Positions 35,586 through 45,560 of a DNA stretch of 64,000 bases are shown here, one piece after another. The notes under the pieces are model-generated. The model searched no databases and was not told where the DNA came from. It saw nothing but the letters and a program-made list of their open reading frames with translations. The first letter of the stretch is position 1; each line of letters opens with the position of its first letter. The stretch is from Paenibacillus wynnii (GTDB taxonomy: Bacteria; Bacillota; Bacilli; Paenibacillales; Paenibacillaceae): the NCBI RefSeq assembly GCF_030812855.1, contig NZ_JAUSTK010000003.1, positions 1 to 64,000 of the forward strand. Reading direction: 5' to 3'. The translations under genes and the position numbers were made by a program.

Positions 35586-36032
35586 ATGGAGATCAATGAT
35601 CGAATGAAAGAAGTGCTGGAAGCAGAACTCTCTCGTTTAAGTTTAATCATTCAGCATGAATCACCTACCGTTCTCTCGGTTCTTCAGGCGAACCACCCAA
35701 TTGCCTTTATTCATGATAATGGTGAAATTCACTATCCGGCTAATGAGGGATCTGAACTCGCTCACCAGATTCCAAGCATTGTCGGAAAAGTCTAGGAAAT
35801 AGAGAATACCTATCGCAATGCGGCTCAGCTTGGAATCTCTAGTGTGAGCAGTTACCGGAGCATGCTGGAATACAACCATCATGTACTAGCCGGACATTAT
35901 GATGGAGATGGTGAATTTCGCTTTGTTACTTGGGAGATGATTAACGAACGTACGGGATTTGCCATGGGCCATTATTTTTATCGGAATGAATATGAAAAGG
36001 CGAAAGCTGGAAATGATGAAACACCGTGTTGA
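35586..36032 (+). pseudogene. Unknown element-borne protein with in-frame TAG
   Basis: A 148-codon frame broken only by TAG at 35793. Before it: MEINDRMKEVLEAELSRLSL and IAFIHDNGEIHYPA; after it: YRNAAQLGISSVSSYRSMLE and FRFVTWEMINERTGFAMGHY. Both parts are in the same frame, so a single point mutation broke it. I do not recognise the family; context says integrative element. Confidence 0.6.
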
Positions 36033-36486
36033 ATTTATAACTTATGCTTCCTACCACAACGTTGTTACCAATCATGTTGTACCGTACTTTGAAAAAAAGG
36101 GCCTTTTTCTCAAACAATTACTACCCAGTCACATTCAGGATTATTATCAGTATGACAATGAAAACGGCGTGACAACCAATACAGCCATCCACTACCACGC
36201 CAATATACGTACAGCCCTACAGCATGCGCTCAAAACCGATCTAATCGATACCAATCCAGCTGATAAGGTGGAACGGCCCAAAAAGAATGAATTTGTCGGC
36301 AGCTTTTACAACCATCAAGAGATTGAGCTGGCAGTTATTCTTGCTGCCTTTTATGGATTGCAACGAAGCGAAGTAGTTGGTTTGAAGTGGACTGCCATTA
36401 ATTTTGGAGAATAAAACCATTAGTATTCGGCACACTGTTATTCCTGTTTACTTTGAAGGAAACTATCCGTTGCCGAGATTAATTTA
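36013..36486 (+). pseudogene. Tyrosine recombinase fragment
   Basis: Reads as the core-binding domain and the beginning of the catalytic domain of a phage-type integrase: ASYHNVVTNHVVPYFEKKG, NIRTALQHALKTDLIDTNPA, then AAFYGLQRSEVVGLKW with the first catalytic arginine. Near 36412 the frame shifts and continues KTISIRHTVIPVY, then ends. The HxxR, H/W and Tyr residues are absent, so it is inactive. Confidence 0.75.
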
Positions 36487-36544
36487 AGAGATGAGATGGG
36501 TGGATAAAAAACTCTAGCCACATTACTGCAATCCATGAAGCAAA

Positions 36545-36734
36545 GATATGACAGAAGCGGCTGAATGTCATCTGCTAGGAACTGGTATCCAGCGAAGCGC
36601 CGATTGAGCAGATTGTACTGAAATATGGTTTTTCCTCCTTAAACACCTTTTATATTGCTTTCAAAAAAAGATATGGCGATACTCCGGCAGTCTATAGAAA
36701 ATCCAATCAGAAATCGGCCAGAAAGCCTGATTAA
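36545..36734 (+). pseudogene. AraC-family regulator C-terminal remnant
   Basis: The last 46 codons read APIEQIVLKYGFSSLNTFYI and AFKKRYGDTPAVYRKS, the second helix-turn-helix and tail of an AraC protein. Everything before is broken by stops. It lies back to back with acoR. Confidence 0.65.
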
Positions 36735-36741
36735 ATTTGTC

Positions 36742-38697
36742 CTATTTGCTTATTCCATACTCCGTAATCTTCCGGTACATGGTCGATTTTCCGATTCCCA
36801 GCATTTTGGCTGCGGTCACAACATTGCCGCCGCATGTTTTAAGCGCACTGCAAATGCTCTCCATCTCAATCTGCTCCATTTTTTTGCCGGACGCCTCCGT
36901 TGCAGGCGTCTGCGATACCGCCACACTACCGCTGTTGCTGTGTTTCACCTGCGCAGTCCTTGCGGGAGGCAAATCCAGATGGGTAATGCAAGCAGAGCTG
37001 CACACATAATAAGCCCGCTGCACGGCATTCTGAAGCTCACGCGCATTTCCCTGCCACTCATAGCTCTGCAAGGCTTCTAGAAAGGAGGGACTTAACTGCT
37101 TGGCCGGGCCGGGATTATCACGGTTACACTTCAGCAGAAACAGTCCCGCCAGCGGGGCAATATCCTCCCTGCGCTCCCTTAGCGGCGACAGCTTGATATT
37201 GATCACATTCAAGCGGTAATACAGGTCGCTGCGATAGGATTTCAGGCTTACTTCCTCCACCAGATCGCGGTTGGTTGCCGCAATGACTCTTACATCCAGC
37301 GTCCGCTCATGCTTGCCGCCGATTCTGCGGACCTTGTGGTTATCCAGAACACGGAGCAGCTTCGCCTGGATCTCCAGCGGCAGTTCCCCGATTTCATCCA
37401 GAAAAATAGTTCCCCCGTGCGCCAGCTCGAACTTCCCCGGATTGCCTTCCCGAAGCGCCCCCGTAAAGGAGCCCTTCTCGTATCCGAACAGCTCGCTCTC
37501 CACCAGATCTTTGGGCAGCGCCGCGCAGTTAATCGCAATAAAAGGTCCTTCGGCCCGCAGGCTGGCATTATGAATGGATTGGGCAAACAGCTCCTTGCCT
37601 GTTCCGCTCTCCCCTTCGATCAGCACAGTACAATTGGTCTTCGCTATCCTCTGGGCAAAAGCGATTTGTCCCTGCATATAGGAATTGTCCGTGATGACTT
37701 CCTCGAATCGGTAATTCGCCTTGAATCCGGCCAATTGATTGACCTCTTTGCGCACCTGCCCGGCTTCCCGGATCGTGAGCGAAGCGCCGAGAATCTTGTG
37801 ATCGAAGGTGAACGGATAAATATTCACCATACAATCGATCTTGTTGTTGCCGACGGTGAGGATACAATCCGCGTAGCTTAAATGTCTCTCACCGGCAAAT
37901 ACACTGTCCAAGTCGACCTCTTCCAGCAATTCTTTGATGCTCAAGGCTTCCATCTGCTCCAGGCTGAGCATAAAGATCGAGGCCAGTCTTTCATTAAAAT
38001 GCCGCACGCGGTATTCGGTATCAATGACAAGCAGCCCGTCCTGCATCGACTGGAATACGGCATGCATCATTTGGCTCGTCTCCAGCATATGGAGCTGCTT
38101 CTCGATACTGCTGACCGCCGATACTACAACGCCGAACGTATGGGCATGCACATCCTCGGCCTTGCCCGACAGATCCAGACAACCAATCACGTTACCCCGG
38201 CTGTCATGAATCGGTGCTGCCGAGCAGGTCCAGGCATGATGCGTCATGCAGTAATGCTCGCCGCCCAGCACCTGAACCGCATCATTGATAGCCAGCGCGG
38301 TGCCCACCGCATTGGTGCCCACGCTGACCTCATCCCACTTGGCCCCCTCCACGAAATTCACCTTGACACATTCCGGTTCGAGCTCCTTATTGAGCATCGT
38401 GTGCAGGAGCACCCCGTCCTCATCGGTCAGGACAATTGCGTATACAGTATCCTTGATAATCTGATAGATACTGTTCATGGCCGGCTTGGCAACGGAAAGA
38501 AGCTGCTGCTTCTCCTGCAAGCGGGAAGCCAGCTCCTCTTCTGACACCTGCATTCCCTTGCCGCACATCGGATCGACTCCGGCTTGGCGGCATCTTCTCC
38601 ATGAAGCGGCAATTTCCGGCTTCGTCCCGGCGGCAAACTCGCCGCTGGATATGAAATGTTTCCAGTTCCCAAGCGATTGCGCATAGCTGATTCGCAT
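36742..38697 (-). CDS. acoR: Sigma-54-dependent activator of the acetoin operon
   Basis: 651 residues. GAF domain (about 45-200), PAS-like domain (about 205-310), AAA+ domain (about 320-560) with Walker A GESGTGKE, the sigma-54 contact loop GSFTGA and Walker [12 protein letters not shown], and a Fis-type helix-turn-helix at the end ([19 protein letters not shown]). This is the layout of AcoR, which senses acetoin and opens the -24/-12 promoter of acoA. ATG 38697 follows AAGGAGC. It lies 31 bp behind rpoN and is probably co-transcribed with it. Confidence 0.9.
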   Translation of the reverse strand: MRISYAQSLGNWKHFISSGEFAAGTKPEIAASWRRCRQAGVDPMCGKGMQVSEEELASRLQEKQQLLSVAKPAMNSIYQIIKDTVYAIVLTDEDGVLLHTMLNKELEPECVKVNFVEGAKWDEVSVGTNAVGTALAINDAVQVLGGEHYCMTHHAWTCSAAPIHDSRGNVIGCLDLSGKAEDVHAHTFGVVVSAVSSIEKQLHMLETSQMMHAVFQSMQDGLLVIDTEYRVRHFNERLASIFMLSLEQMEALSIKELLEEVDLDSVFAGERHLSYADCILTVGNNKIDCMVNIYPFTFDHKILGASLTIREAGQVRKEVNQLAGFKANYRFEEVITDNSYMQGQIAFAQRIAKTNCTVLIEGESGTGKELFAQSIHNASLRAEGPFIAINCAALPKDLVESELFGYEKGSFTGALREGNPGKFELAHGGTIFLDEIGELPLEIQAKLLRVLDNHKVRRIGGKHERTLDVRVIAATNRDLVEEVSLKSYRSDLYYRLNVINIKLSPLRERREDIAPLAGLFLLKCNRDNPGPAKQLSPSFLEALQSYEWQGNARELQNAVQRAYYVCSSACITHLDLPPARTAQVKHSNSGSVAVSQTPATEASGKKMEQIEMESICSALKTCGGNVVTAAKMLGIGKSTMYRKITEYGISK

Positions 38698-38728
38698 GTT
38701 TACTGCTCCTTTCCGTGGCCCGCAGAGA

Positions 38729-40015
38729 TTAAATCGGATATTCACGTCTGCCCGGGGCGGAGGCAATCAGCATGGATTCCCTATACTTGGCAACCGTCCG
38801 GCGGGATATGACCGCTCCTTGCTCAAGCAGAAGTTCAGCGATTCTGCGGTCGCTGTAGGCTGCCCGCTTATCTTCTCCCTCTATAAGGTCGCGGATGATT
38901 CTCTTCAAGGCATCCGGCGTCCAATCGGTATCTTCCCCCGCAATTCCGGAAGGAAAAAAATACTTTAGTTCAAAGGTTCCCCATACACACTGCACATATT
39001 TACCCCGGATCGCCCGGCTCACCGTAGATTCATGAAGAACCAGCTCTTCGGCTATCCTGCCGAGCGTTAAGGGAACCAGATAATCCTGCCCTCTTTCGAA
39101 AAAAGAGCGCTGCAGCTTAAGAATGGCGCCAGCTACGCTGCACAAAGTCGCCTTGCGGTCTTCGATGCATTTCATGATCCAGCTTGCCTGTTCGTTTTTC
39201 TCCCGCAGATAGCGGCGCGTTTCTTCGTCTCCGCTCAGGCTGAACAGTCGTCGATAGTTCTCGGCAAGCGTAATCTGTGGGCAGGACAACGGATGTACTG
39301 CGGCTTCGTAAAAGCCGTTCTTCTGCATAATGAACACATCGGGTACAATGTAAACCGTTGATTCCCCATTATCAAAGGTATTCCCAGGGCGGGGGTTCAA
39401 TGATTTAATCACATTGCATGATTCCTGAATGCTCTTTAGGGGGGTCTTCAATTCTTTGGCGACACGGACCAGCTGATTGCCGCCCAACTGCTCAAGATGG
39501 CGCTCAATCAGCATCCGCAATAAAGGCGTCATTCTGCCGGAGTGCTCCAGCTGCAGCACCAGACATTCCTGCAAATTCCTGGCACCGACTCCGTAAGGCT
39601 CCAAGGACTGAACGCACCTCAGTCCGGCTTCGATATCCTGACAGCCGACTCCCAGTCCAGCGGCAATCTCCTCCACCTGTTCCGCAAAATATCCGTTGTT
39701 ATCCAGGCAGCCGATCAGATAGGCCGCAATGATTCGTTCCGTCGTGGGCAGTGTCAACAGACTTAATTGCGACAAGAGATGATCCTGCAGATTGTGCCGG
39801 GGACTCGCCGCATATTGCAGCAAATGCTGGCTGCTCTTTCCGCTCTTGACCCTGCTTCCGCCTAATAAATATTGAACCTCAATCAGCGGATTTTCCTCTG
39901 ACAATCGGTCCACATATTGGCCCAGCTCTTGCGAGTCCATTTGCAGCACCTCGACGGATTGCCGTAGCCCAGGAGACAAACCCATTCGTTGCTTGGTATC
40001 CAAAGCAAGCCTCAT
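38729..40015 (-). CDS. rpoN: RNA polymerase sigma-54 factor
   Basis: 428 residues: N-terminal activator-interaction region I rich in Gln/Leu ([20 protein letters not shown]), core-binding region (about 80-240), and the DNA-binding part with the RpoN box [10 protein letters not shown] near residue 415 and a helix-turn-helix ([14 protein letters not shown]). It reads -24/-12 promoters with an activator. It immediately precedes acoR. The ATG 40015 has GAGGGGTGAG before it; a GTG at 40030 is less likely. A CcpA-like site lies over the transcription start. Confidence 0.93.
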   Translation of the reverse strand: MRLALDTKQRMGLSPGLRQSVEVLQMDSQELGQYVDRLSEENPLIEVQYLLGGSRVKSGKSSQHLLQYAASPRHNLQDHLLSQLSLLTLPTTERIIAAYLIGCLDNNGYFAEQVEEIAAGLGVGCQDIEAGLRCVQSLEPYGVGARNLQECLVLQLEHSGRMTPLLRMLIERHLEQLGGNQLVRVAKELKTPLKSIQESCNVIKSLNPRPGNTFDNGESTVYIVPDVFIMQKNGFYEAAVHPLSCPQITLAENYRRLFSLSGDEETRRYLREKNEQASWIMKCIEDRKATLCSVAGAILKLQRSFFERGQDYLVPLTLGRIAEELVLHESTVSRAIRGKYVQCVWGTFELKYFFPSGIAGEDTDWTPDALKRIIRDLIEGEDKRAAYSDRRIAELLLEQGAVISRRTVAKYRESMLIASAPGRREYPI

Positions 40016-40030
40016 TTGCTCACCCCTCAC

Positions 40031-40060
40031 TGTGTGCGCTTACATTATCTCTCTATTATA
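40031..40060 (-). promoter_or_regulatory. rpoN-acoR promoter with cre-like site
   Basis: TATAAT on the minus strand at 40055-40060 and, just downstream of the expected start, TGTAAGCGCACACA (40031-40044), which matches the catabolite-response consensus at every fixed position. A cre at about +3 to +16 would block transcription when CcpA is bound. No convincing -35 box at 17 bp is seen. Confidence 0.55.
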
Positions 40061-40185
40061 AATCGCCATAACGTCCAATAAAGACAAATACGATGAACTT
40101 AGTATGACAATCCGCGGGGAAATAAGGGACCGGCATACTCTGTTCATCTTATTTGAATTTGCGCTGGAGAATTGAAGGCGATTCG

Positions 40186-41574
40186 TTAAACGTGAAGATG
40201 AATGGCCCGGTTATGAACAGCGTGCGCGGCTTCGTGCAACGATTCCGCAACAGTCGGATGGGCATGAATGGTGGTAACCATCTCATCCAATGTTGCTTCA
40301 AGGCGAATTGCCAGCGCCCCTTCCACAATGATGTCCGTTGCCCGCGGTCCGGCAATGTGCAGCCCCAGAATTTCATCATTACCGGCGTCAACAACGTACT
40401 TCACCAGCCCGCTGCTCTCGCCCATGATCATGGATTTGGCATTGGCCTGAAGCGGAAATACTCCGGTCTTCACCTGGAACCCTTGCTGTTTGGCCTCCTC
40501 CTCCGTCATTCCCACGGATGCCAGTTCAGGCCGGGTGTAGACACAGGAAGGAACCGTTCTGAAATCAATCGGCGATGGCTCACCCATGATCGCTTCCGCA
40601 GCAATAACCCCTTCTGCGGAGGCCACATGCGCCAGCATGATTCCTCCATTACAATCCCCGATAGCGTAGATGCCGGGTATGCCGGTCTCCATATTACGGT
40701 TGACCTGGATTGCACCGCGTTTAATCTCCACGCCGATGTCCTCCAGTCCCAGGCCCGCAGTCACCGGCCGCCGGCCGATGGACAGCAGCACTTTGTCCGC
40801 CTCTATAACATGGTCGCCGTTCCCGGATGTAGTGACTACCCGCAGGCCCTCCGCAGTCTGTTCGATTCTCTCCACCTTGGTCTCTGTGTGCACCTCAATG
40901 CCGGAGCTTGCGAATTCCTTCCTCAGGCATTGCACAATATCACGGTCCATGACCGCGATCAGTTCGGGCAGCATCTCTATAATCGTAACTTTACAGCCCA
41001 GACTGCTGTAGACACTGGCAAACTCACAGCCGATTACCCCTCCGCCAATAATGCAGAGGCTCTCCGGCACCGCAGGAAGCGAGAGCGCTTCATCGCTTGT
41101 AATGACCCCCTCCAGCTCTACACCGGGAATAGGCACGATCGACGGCTCTGAGCCGGTAGCGATAATAGCCCGGTCGAAGCCAAGCGTCCGGACACTGCCA
41201 TCAGCTGCAGTAATTTCCAGTTCGCTGCCGCTGATAAATTTGCCTGAGCCACTCAGCTTGGCAATCTTGTTTTTTTTGAGCAGCGTCTCGATACCTCCCG
41301 TGTTCATTCTGATGATCTTATCTTTGCGTTTCTGCAGCTGGCTCCAGTTCACAGAGACCTCCGCCGCCTCAATGCCAAGCTCCTTAGCTTCCCGCTTCAG
41401 GTGTGTGTACAGCTCCGAAGTATGAAGCAGCACCTTGGTGGGTATACAGCCGACATTAAGGCAGGTCCCTCCCAAAGCCTTCTTCTCCACAAGTGTAACT
41501 TCCGCACCCAGTTGCGCAGCCCTAATTGCGGCCACGTATCCGCCTGGGCCACCTCCAAGCACAACGATCCTCAT
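40186..41574 (-). CDS. acoL: Dihydrolipoyl dehydrogenase of the acetoin complex (E3)
   Basis: 462-residue flavoprotein. FAD motif GGGPGGYVAAIRA, redox disulfide C38/C43 in GGTCLNVGCIP, NAD-binding GGGVIGCEFAS, and the C-terminal base histidine in HAHPTVAESLHEA. It re-oxidises lipoamide and passes electrons to NAD+. Last gene of the aco operon, 36 bp behind acoC. No clear terminator follows. Confidence 0.95.
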   Translation of the reverse strand: MRIVVLGGGPGGYVAAIRAAQLGAEVTLVEKKALGGTCLNVGCIPTKVLLHTSELYTHLKREAKELGIEAAEVSVNWSQLQKRKDKIIRMNTGGIETLLKKNKIAKLSGSGKFISGSELEITAADGSVRTLGFDRAIIATGSEPSIVPIPGVELEGVITSDEALSLPAVPESLCIIGGGVIGCEFASVYSSLGCKVTIIEMLPELIAVMDRDIVQCLRKEFASSGIEVHTETKVERIEQTAEGLRVVTTSGNGDHVIEADKVLLSIGRRPVTAGLGLEDIGVEIKRGAIQVNRNMETGIPGIYAIGDCNGGIMLAHVASAEGVIAAEAIMGEPSPIDFRTVPSCVYTRPELASVGMTEEEAKQQGFQVKTGVFPLQANAKSMIMGESSGLVKYVVDAGNDEILGLHIAGPRATDIIVEGALAIRLEATLDEMVTTIHAHPTVAESLHEAAHAVHNRAIHLHV

Positions 41575-41610
41575 TGTTCTCCTCCTAAAAGTTTTGATAG
41601 CATAGGCTTC

Positions 41611-42948
41611 TCACAGCAGTAGCAGCGCCGGTTTCTCTACATAGGCCTTGATTTTTTGCATGAATTGCGCCGCAACCGCTCCATCCACAGCTCTATGGTC
41701 AGCGGTCAGGCTGATGTTCATCAAGGGTCTGATGACAATCTCTCCATTGACCACGACCGGGGTATCCACGATCGCATTGACGCCCAGAATAGCGACCTCC
41801 GGTTGATTGATAATCGGCGAGAAGGACTCCATGCCGTACATTCCCAGATTGGTAATGGTAAAGGTGCCTCCCGTCATATCCTCGGAGTTCAAGGTGTTGT
41901 TTCTGGCTCCTACCGCCAGCCGTTTCACTTCCTGCGATATTTCGGCCAGCCCTTTTTGCGTGGCATTCTTGACCACAGGAACAACCAGTCCTTCATCCAG
42001 TCCCACGGCTACGCCGATGTTGGCATAATTTCTCATGACAAGCTCGGTTCCGTCAATGGAGCAGTTCAGGAGTGGAAACTCCAGCAGAGACTTGGCTACA
42101 ATACTGACCAGCAGGTCTGTATAAGTAACCTTGAGCGTATCCTTCAACTGCTGTCTCAGCGCACCCAGGGCCGTTGTATCCAGCTTCATATTGTAGGTCA
42201 CGGTCGGAGAAACCGCCTGGCTTTCCAGCATTCGTTTGGCGATGATTTTACGCATGCTGTTCATCGGCACGCGTTTGACTTCCTGCACGGCAGCCTGTAC
42301 CGCTGTCTGATTGGATGCTGCCGCGAAGGAACGGATGTCCTCCTTCATAATTCTTCCTTCTTTGTGGAGCCCGGAAAGATCAATGCCGAGCGCCGCCGCT
42401 TCCTTGGCCGCCGCCGGGGATATTTTCACTTTAGCCGCGGCTCCGCTACCGCCTTCTGCAGCATACTTGCGCACATTCCCTTCGGTAATTCTGCCCTGCG
42501 GCCCAGTCCCTTTCACCTGCTGCAGATCAACGGACAACAATGCGGCTGTCTTCTTCGCATACGGCGAAGCCTTGATTCTGCCACTGGCAGCATGAACCGA
42601 CGCTTCACCAGCATCGGCCGCGGCCGCCCCGGCATCAGCCGGAGTTCCGGCCTGCTCAGGAGCGGGCGCCGCCGGCACCCCGCCTCCACCGAGCAGAGCG
42701 GAAATATCTTCATTGGCATCCCCGATGACGGCAACCGGCTGGAAGATCTCCACATTTCCTTCCTCTACAATGATTTTCCGCAGCACACCACCAAGCTTTG
42801 CTTCAACTTCATTGGAGATTTTGTCCGTCTCCACATCAAACAGGATTTCCCCTTGAGCCACGGTGTCCCCCTCGGCTTTTCGCCAATTGGAGATCGTCCC
42901 CTCGGTCATAGTGAGCCCTAATTTGGGCATAACGATAAGTTCAGCCAT
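41611..42948 (-). CDS. acoC: Acetoin dehydrogenase E2 (dihydrolipoamide acetyltransferase)
   Basis: 445 residues: lipoyl domain at 1-75 with lipoylated K43 (VETDKISNEV), Ala-rich linker, peripheral-subunit-binding domain (about 125-165, SPYAKKTAALLSVDLQQVKG) and a second one (about 180-215), then the catalytic domain with HRAVDG near the C-terminus. It carries the acetyl group to CoA. The doubled binding domain is noteworthy. ATG 42948 with GGAGGTG; frame from 42963 lacks it. Confidence 0.93.
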   Translation of the reverse strand: MAELIVMPKLGLTMTEGTISNWRKAEGDTVAQGEILFDVETDKISNEVEAKLGGVLRKIIVEEGNVEIFQPVAVIGDANEDISALLGGGGVPAAPAPEQAGTPADAGAAAADAGEASVHAASGRIKASPYAKKTAALLSVDLQQVKGTGPQGRITEGNVRKYAAEGGSGAAAKVKISPAAAKEAAALGIDLSGLHKEGRIMKEDIRSFAAASNQTAVQAAVQEVKRVPMNSMRKIIAKRMLESQAVSPTVTYNMKLDTTALGALRQQLKDTLKVTYTDLLVSIVAKSLLEFPLLNCSIDGTELVMRNYANIGVAVGLDEGLVVPVVKNATQKGLAEISQEVKRLAVGARNNTLNSEDMTGGTFTITNLGMYGMESFSPIINQPEVAILGVNAIVDTPVVVNGEIVIRPLMNISLTADHRAVDGAVAAQFMQKIKAYVEKPALLLL

Positions 42949-42992
42949 TGTACACCTCCGCAAGTTTGCTTACTGACGTTTCCTGAGCCTGA

Positions 42993-43964
42993 TCAGAACA
43001 TGCTCTTGATGCCCTGAATAATATCATCCGTATTTGGCAGCACATAGGCTTCCAACGCCGGAGAATAAGGGACGGGTGTATTAAGTGCGCCGATTCGGAC
43101 TACAGGAGCATCCAGCTCATCAAAACACAGCTCGGAGATCATGGCGGACAGTTCGCCCCCGAACCCGCCCCGCTTCACTTCTTCGGTTACAACAAGCGCC
43201 CGGTGCGTTTTGGCGACTGATGCGAAGATCGCTTCCTTGTCAAGCGGATAAAGCGAGCGCAGATCAATAACCTCTGCTTCAATGCCCTCTTCAGCCAGTG
43301 CTTTTGCGGCACTAAGCGCATCCTCCACTTGCTTGCCGTACGTAATAATGGAAACGTCGCTTCCTTCCCTCTTGACGCTGGCTACGCCAAAAGGAATCGC
43401 GGCAACCGTATCGTCCACCTGGTATTTCTTCGAATACAGAACCTTGCTCTCGATATACACCACCGGATTGTCATCTTCAATCGCGGTCAGCATCATTCCC
43501 CAGGCATCCTGCGCGTTGGAAGGATAGACCACCTTGAGTCCCGGAACATGCGTAACCCAGGCCTCCAGCGACCCGGAGTGCTGTGCCCCCGCACTGATTC
43601 CACCGCCGGCCGGCAGCCGCAGCACGAGCGGCACGGAGATTTTGCCGCCGAACATGTATCGCATCTTCGCAGCCTGATTCACCAGTCCGTCCATGCCGAA
43701 GGTCAGAAAGTCAATGAACATCAGCTCGGCCACAGGTCTCAGTCCTGTTGCGGCCGCCCCGACGGAAGCCCCCACAATAATTCCTTCGGAAATCGGGGTA
43801 TCCCGTACACGCTCTTCGCCGAATTGCTCCCAAAGGCCCTTCGTTACCCCAAAGGTTCCTCCGTACGGCCCGACATCCTCCCCGAGCAACACAACATTCG
43901 GATCCTCCAGCATTTTGCTGCGCATACCTTCACGGATTCCTTCACCATAGGTCATTTTTCTCAT
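42993..43964 (-). CDS. acoB: Acetoin dehydrogenase E1 beta
   Basis: 323 residues of the E1-beta (transketolase-C) type: MTYGEGIREGMRSKMLEDPN, GEDVGPYGGTFGVTKGL and TPISEGIIVGASVGAA. It forms a heterotetramer with AcoA and cleaves acetoin to acetaldehyde and an acetyl-thiamine intermediate. ATG 43964 overlaps the acoA stop by four bases, so translation is coupled. Confidence 0.93.
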   Translation of the reverse strand: MRKMTYGEGIREGMRSKMLEDPNVVLLGEDVGPYGGTFGVTKGLWEQFGEERVRDTPISEGIIVGASVGAAATGLRPVAELMFIDFLTFGMDGLVNQAAKMRYMFGGKISVPLVLRLPAGGGISAGAQHSGSLEAWVTHVPGLKVVYPSNAQDAWGMMLTAIEDDNPVVYIESKVLYSKKYQVDDTVAAIPFGVASVKREGSDVSIITYGKQVEDALSAAKALAEEGIEAEVIDLRSLYPLDKEAIFASVAKTHRALVVTEEVKRGGFGGELSAMISELCFDELDAPVVRIGALNTPVPYSPALEAYVLPNTDDIIQGIKSMF

Positions 43965-44947
43965 CTGCTGCGCGCCTCCTCAACGATATCGGAATAAATA
44001 TCTTGAACTGAAGATTCCAGAGCCGGATAATTACTGGCAAAAGCGAAATCAAGCGCCTCCTGAATATTCCCGTCAACCTCATCCTCGATCTGCTTCAACT
44101 CGTCCGCCGTCATCAGTTTGTTCTCCATGATGTACTTCTCAAATCTGGGAATCGGGTCCTTTTGCAGCCAGGCCTCCACTTCTTCCTTCGGTCTGTAAGC
44201 TCCCGGATCACCTTCGAAGTGGCCATGCTGTCTGTACGTTTTGAATTCCAGCAGGGTAGGACCTTCACCATTTCTCGCCCGCTGTACCGCCTCTTGCACA
44301 TGTTCGTACACCGTAACCACATCGTTGCCGTCAGCCGTAAGGGAAGGCATGCAATAGCCCTCGGCACGTTTGGCAATATCCTTGATGGTCTGATGTCTGG
44401 CTTGGCTGACCGATATCCCATACAGATTGTTCTCGCATACAAAAATAACCGGCAGCTTCCATAGACTCGCTAGATTCATCGCTTCATGAAAAGTACTCTG
44501 ATTCGTGGAAGCGTCTCCGAAAAAGCACACGCTGACCTGATCGCTTCCTCTATATTGAGCGCTCCACGCCGCCCCGGTTGCAATCAGATGGCCCGCGCCG
44601 ACAATTCCGTTGGCGCCCAATATGCCCAGCTCCGCGTCCGCAATATGCATCGAACCGCCTTTACCTTTACAGTACCCGGTTTCCTTGCCGAACAGCTCTG
44701 CCATCATATATTTCAGATTTCCGCCCTTGGCCACGATATGTCCATGCCCCCGATGGGTACTCGTAATATAATCGTCATCCCGCAGATTGGCGCATGCTCC
44801 AACGGCGATTGCTTCTTCCCCGATGTAAAGATGGACAAAGCCCGGTATTTTTCCTTCTGCAAAAAAGGTGGATGCAGTCTTTTCAAATTTTCTGATACTC
44901 TGCATCTTCCGGTACATCCCGCTAAGTAATTCTTTTGAAATACGCAA
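43961..44947 (-). CDS. acoA: Acetoin dehydrogenase E1 alpha
   Basis: 328 residues. Thiamine-diphosphate motif GDASTNQSTFHEAMN ... NN, and GGHIVAKGG-like loops typical of E1 alpha (HRGHGHIVAKGG, GKGGSMHI). The start is a TTG at 44947 because AGAGGAGGG lies six bases upstream; the GTG further up has no site. First gene of the operon, about 30 bp behind the predicted sigma-54 start point. Confidence 0.93.
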   Translation of the reverse strand: MRISKELLSGMYRKMQSIRKFEKTASTFFAEGKIPGFVHLYIGEEAIAVGACANLRDDDYITSTHRGHGHIVAKGGNLKYMMAELFGKETGYCKGKGGSMHIADAELGILGANGIVGAGHLIATGAAWSAQYRGSDQVSVCFFGDASTNQSTFHEAMNLASLWKLPVIFVCENNLYGISVSQARHQTIKDIAKRAEGYCMPSLTADGNDVVTVYEHVQEAVQRARNGEGPTLLEFKTYRQHGHFEGDPGAYRPKEEVEAWLQKDPIPRFEKYIMENKLMTADELKQIEDEVDGNIQEALDFAFASNYPALESSVQDIYSDIVEEARSR

Positions 44948-44986
44948 GTGAATCCCTCCTCTTGATTTGGCCCTCACCTATATACC

Positions 44987-45003
44987 AGCAAATTCCGTGC
45001 CAA
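44987..45003 (-). promoter_or_regulatory. Sigma-54 (-24/-12) promoter of acoABCL
   Basis: TTGGCACGGAATTTGCT matches the sigma-54 consensus TGGCAC-N5-TTGCW at every position, with GG at -24 and GC at -12 separated by the right distance. Predicted start near 44976. Confidence 0.93.
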
Positions 45004-45096
45004 CTTTGCAGAATTCTCTATTTTTATTTTTTTCAGGTGGATTCCCTTGAATTACAGCCGTCAGACAGGCTATCCGGTCGACTGAACGGCGGCTGC

Positions 45097-45134
45097 AAAA
45101 AAAACACACCCTTTCCCAAAAAGGGAAAGGGTGT
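45097..45134 (-). terminator. Strong terminator upstream of the aco promoter
   Basis: A perfect 12-bp stem ACACCCTTTCCC / GGGAAAGGGTGT with a 5-nt loop, then eight Ts on the minus strand. It would stop transcription coming from upstream, isolating the aco operon under its sigma-54 promoter. No intact minus-strand gene lies before it. Confidence 0.85.
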
Positions 45135-45143
45135 ACGAGAATT

Positions 45144-45175
45144 TTCCTATTATGGGAAGTTTCCCGAAATGGGAA
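45144..45175. promoter_or_regulatory. Paired dyads, candidate AcoR enhancer
   Basis: TTCCTATTATGGGAA (45144-45158) and TTCCCGAAATGGGAA (45161-45175) are two similar 15-bp dyads with centres 17 bp apart, about 170 bp upstream of the -12 element. Activators of this family usually bind dyads 100-200 bp upstream. I see no such dyads near the neighbouring genes. Confidence 0.5.
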
Positions 45176-45224
45176 TACGGAGGAATTAGCAAAAAGCTCT
45201 AAGGGCTAGAATGTTATCCGTATA

Positions 45225-45480
45225 AAAAGCCTCTCGCTTCTGATTGCCGGTCTCGGTATGGGTATCTATTTGATGCAATTTGATTTCGACATGGCCGCAT
45301 CCATTGAGGAAGTTGCTTATGAGATGGGGGAGCATCGGGGATTGCTATTATCGGAAGCATTTCAGCCCTTGTGTACACCGTAGCTATGAAAGTTCCCTAG
45401 GGGCTCAATGTGCCTGCTATTAGATAGTCTGGACAGAGCATTAGTCAGGACATTAAATTAGCATAGCAGTATTTGGAGTG
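45225..45480 (+). pseudogene. MFS drug transporter (DHA2/QacA type) C-terminal remnant
   Basis: Read over one frameshift: LLIAGLGMGIYLM, DMAASIEEVAYEMG, then ASGIAIIGSISALVYTVAMK and GLNVPAI. This is the membrane segment 13 region of 14-segment MFS efflux pumps. Stops at several points; upstream sequence is gone. Confidence 0.55.
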
Positions 45481-45560
45481 AATAAATGCGTGAATCACCC
45501 AGTATTCGGTAACCTTTTCAGATTAGTGGATTGCATAGCCCAATCAGGGACTATAGAACA

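Noticed and set aside
40153..41151. Long plus-strand frame opposite acoL
   Set aside because: It is antisense to a clear dihydrolipoyl dehydrogenase and has no recognisable motif.
41656..42921. 421-codon plus-strand frame opposite acoC
   Set aside because: Antisense to a clear E2 gene; long only because of the base composition.
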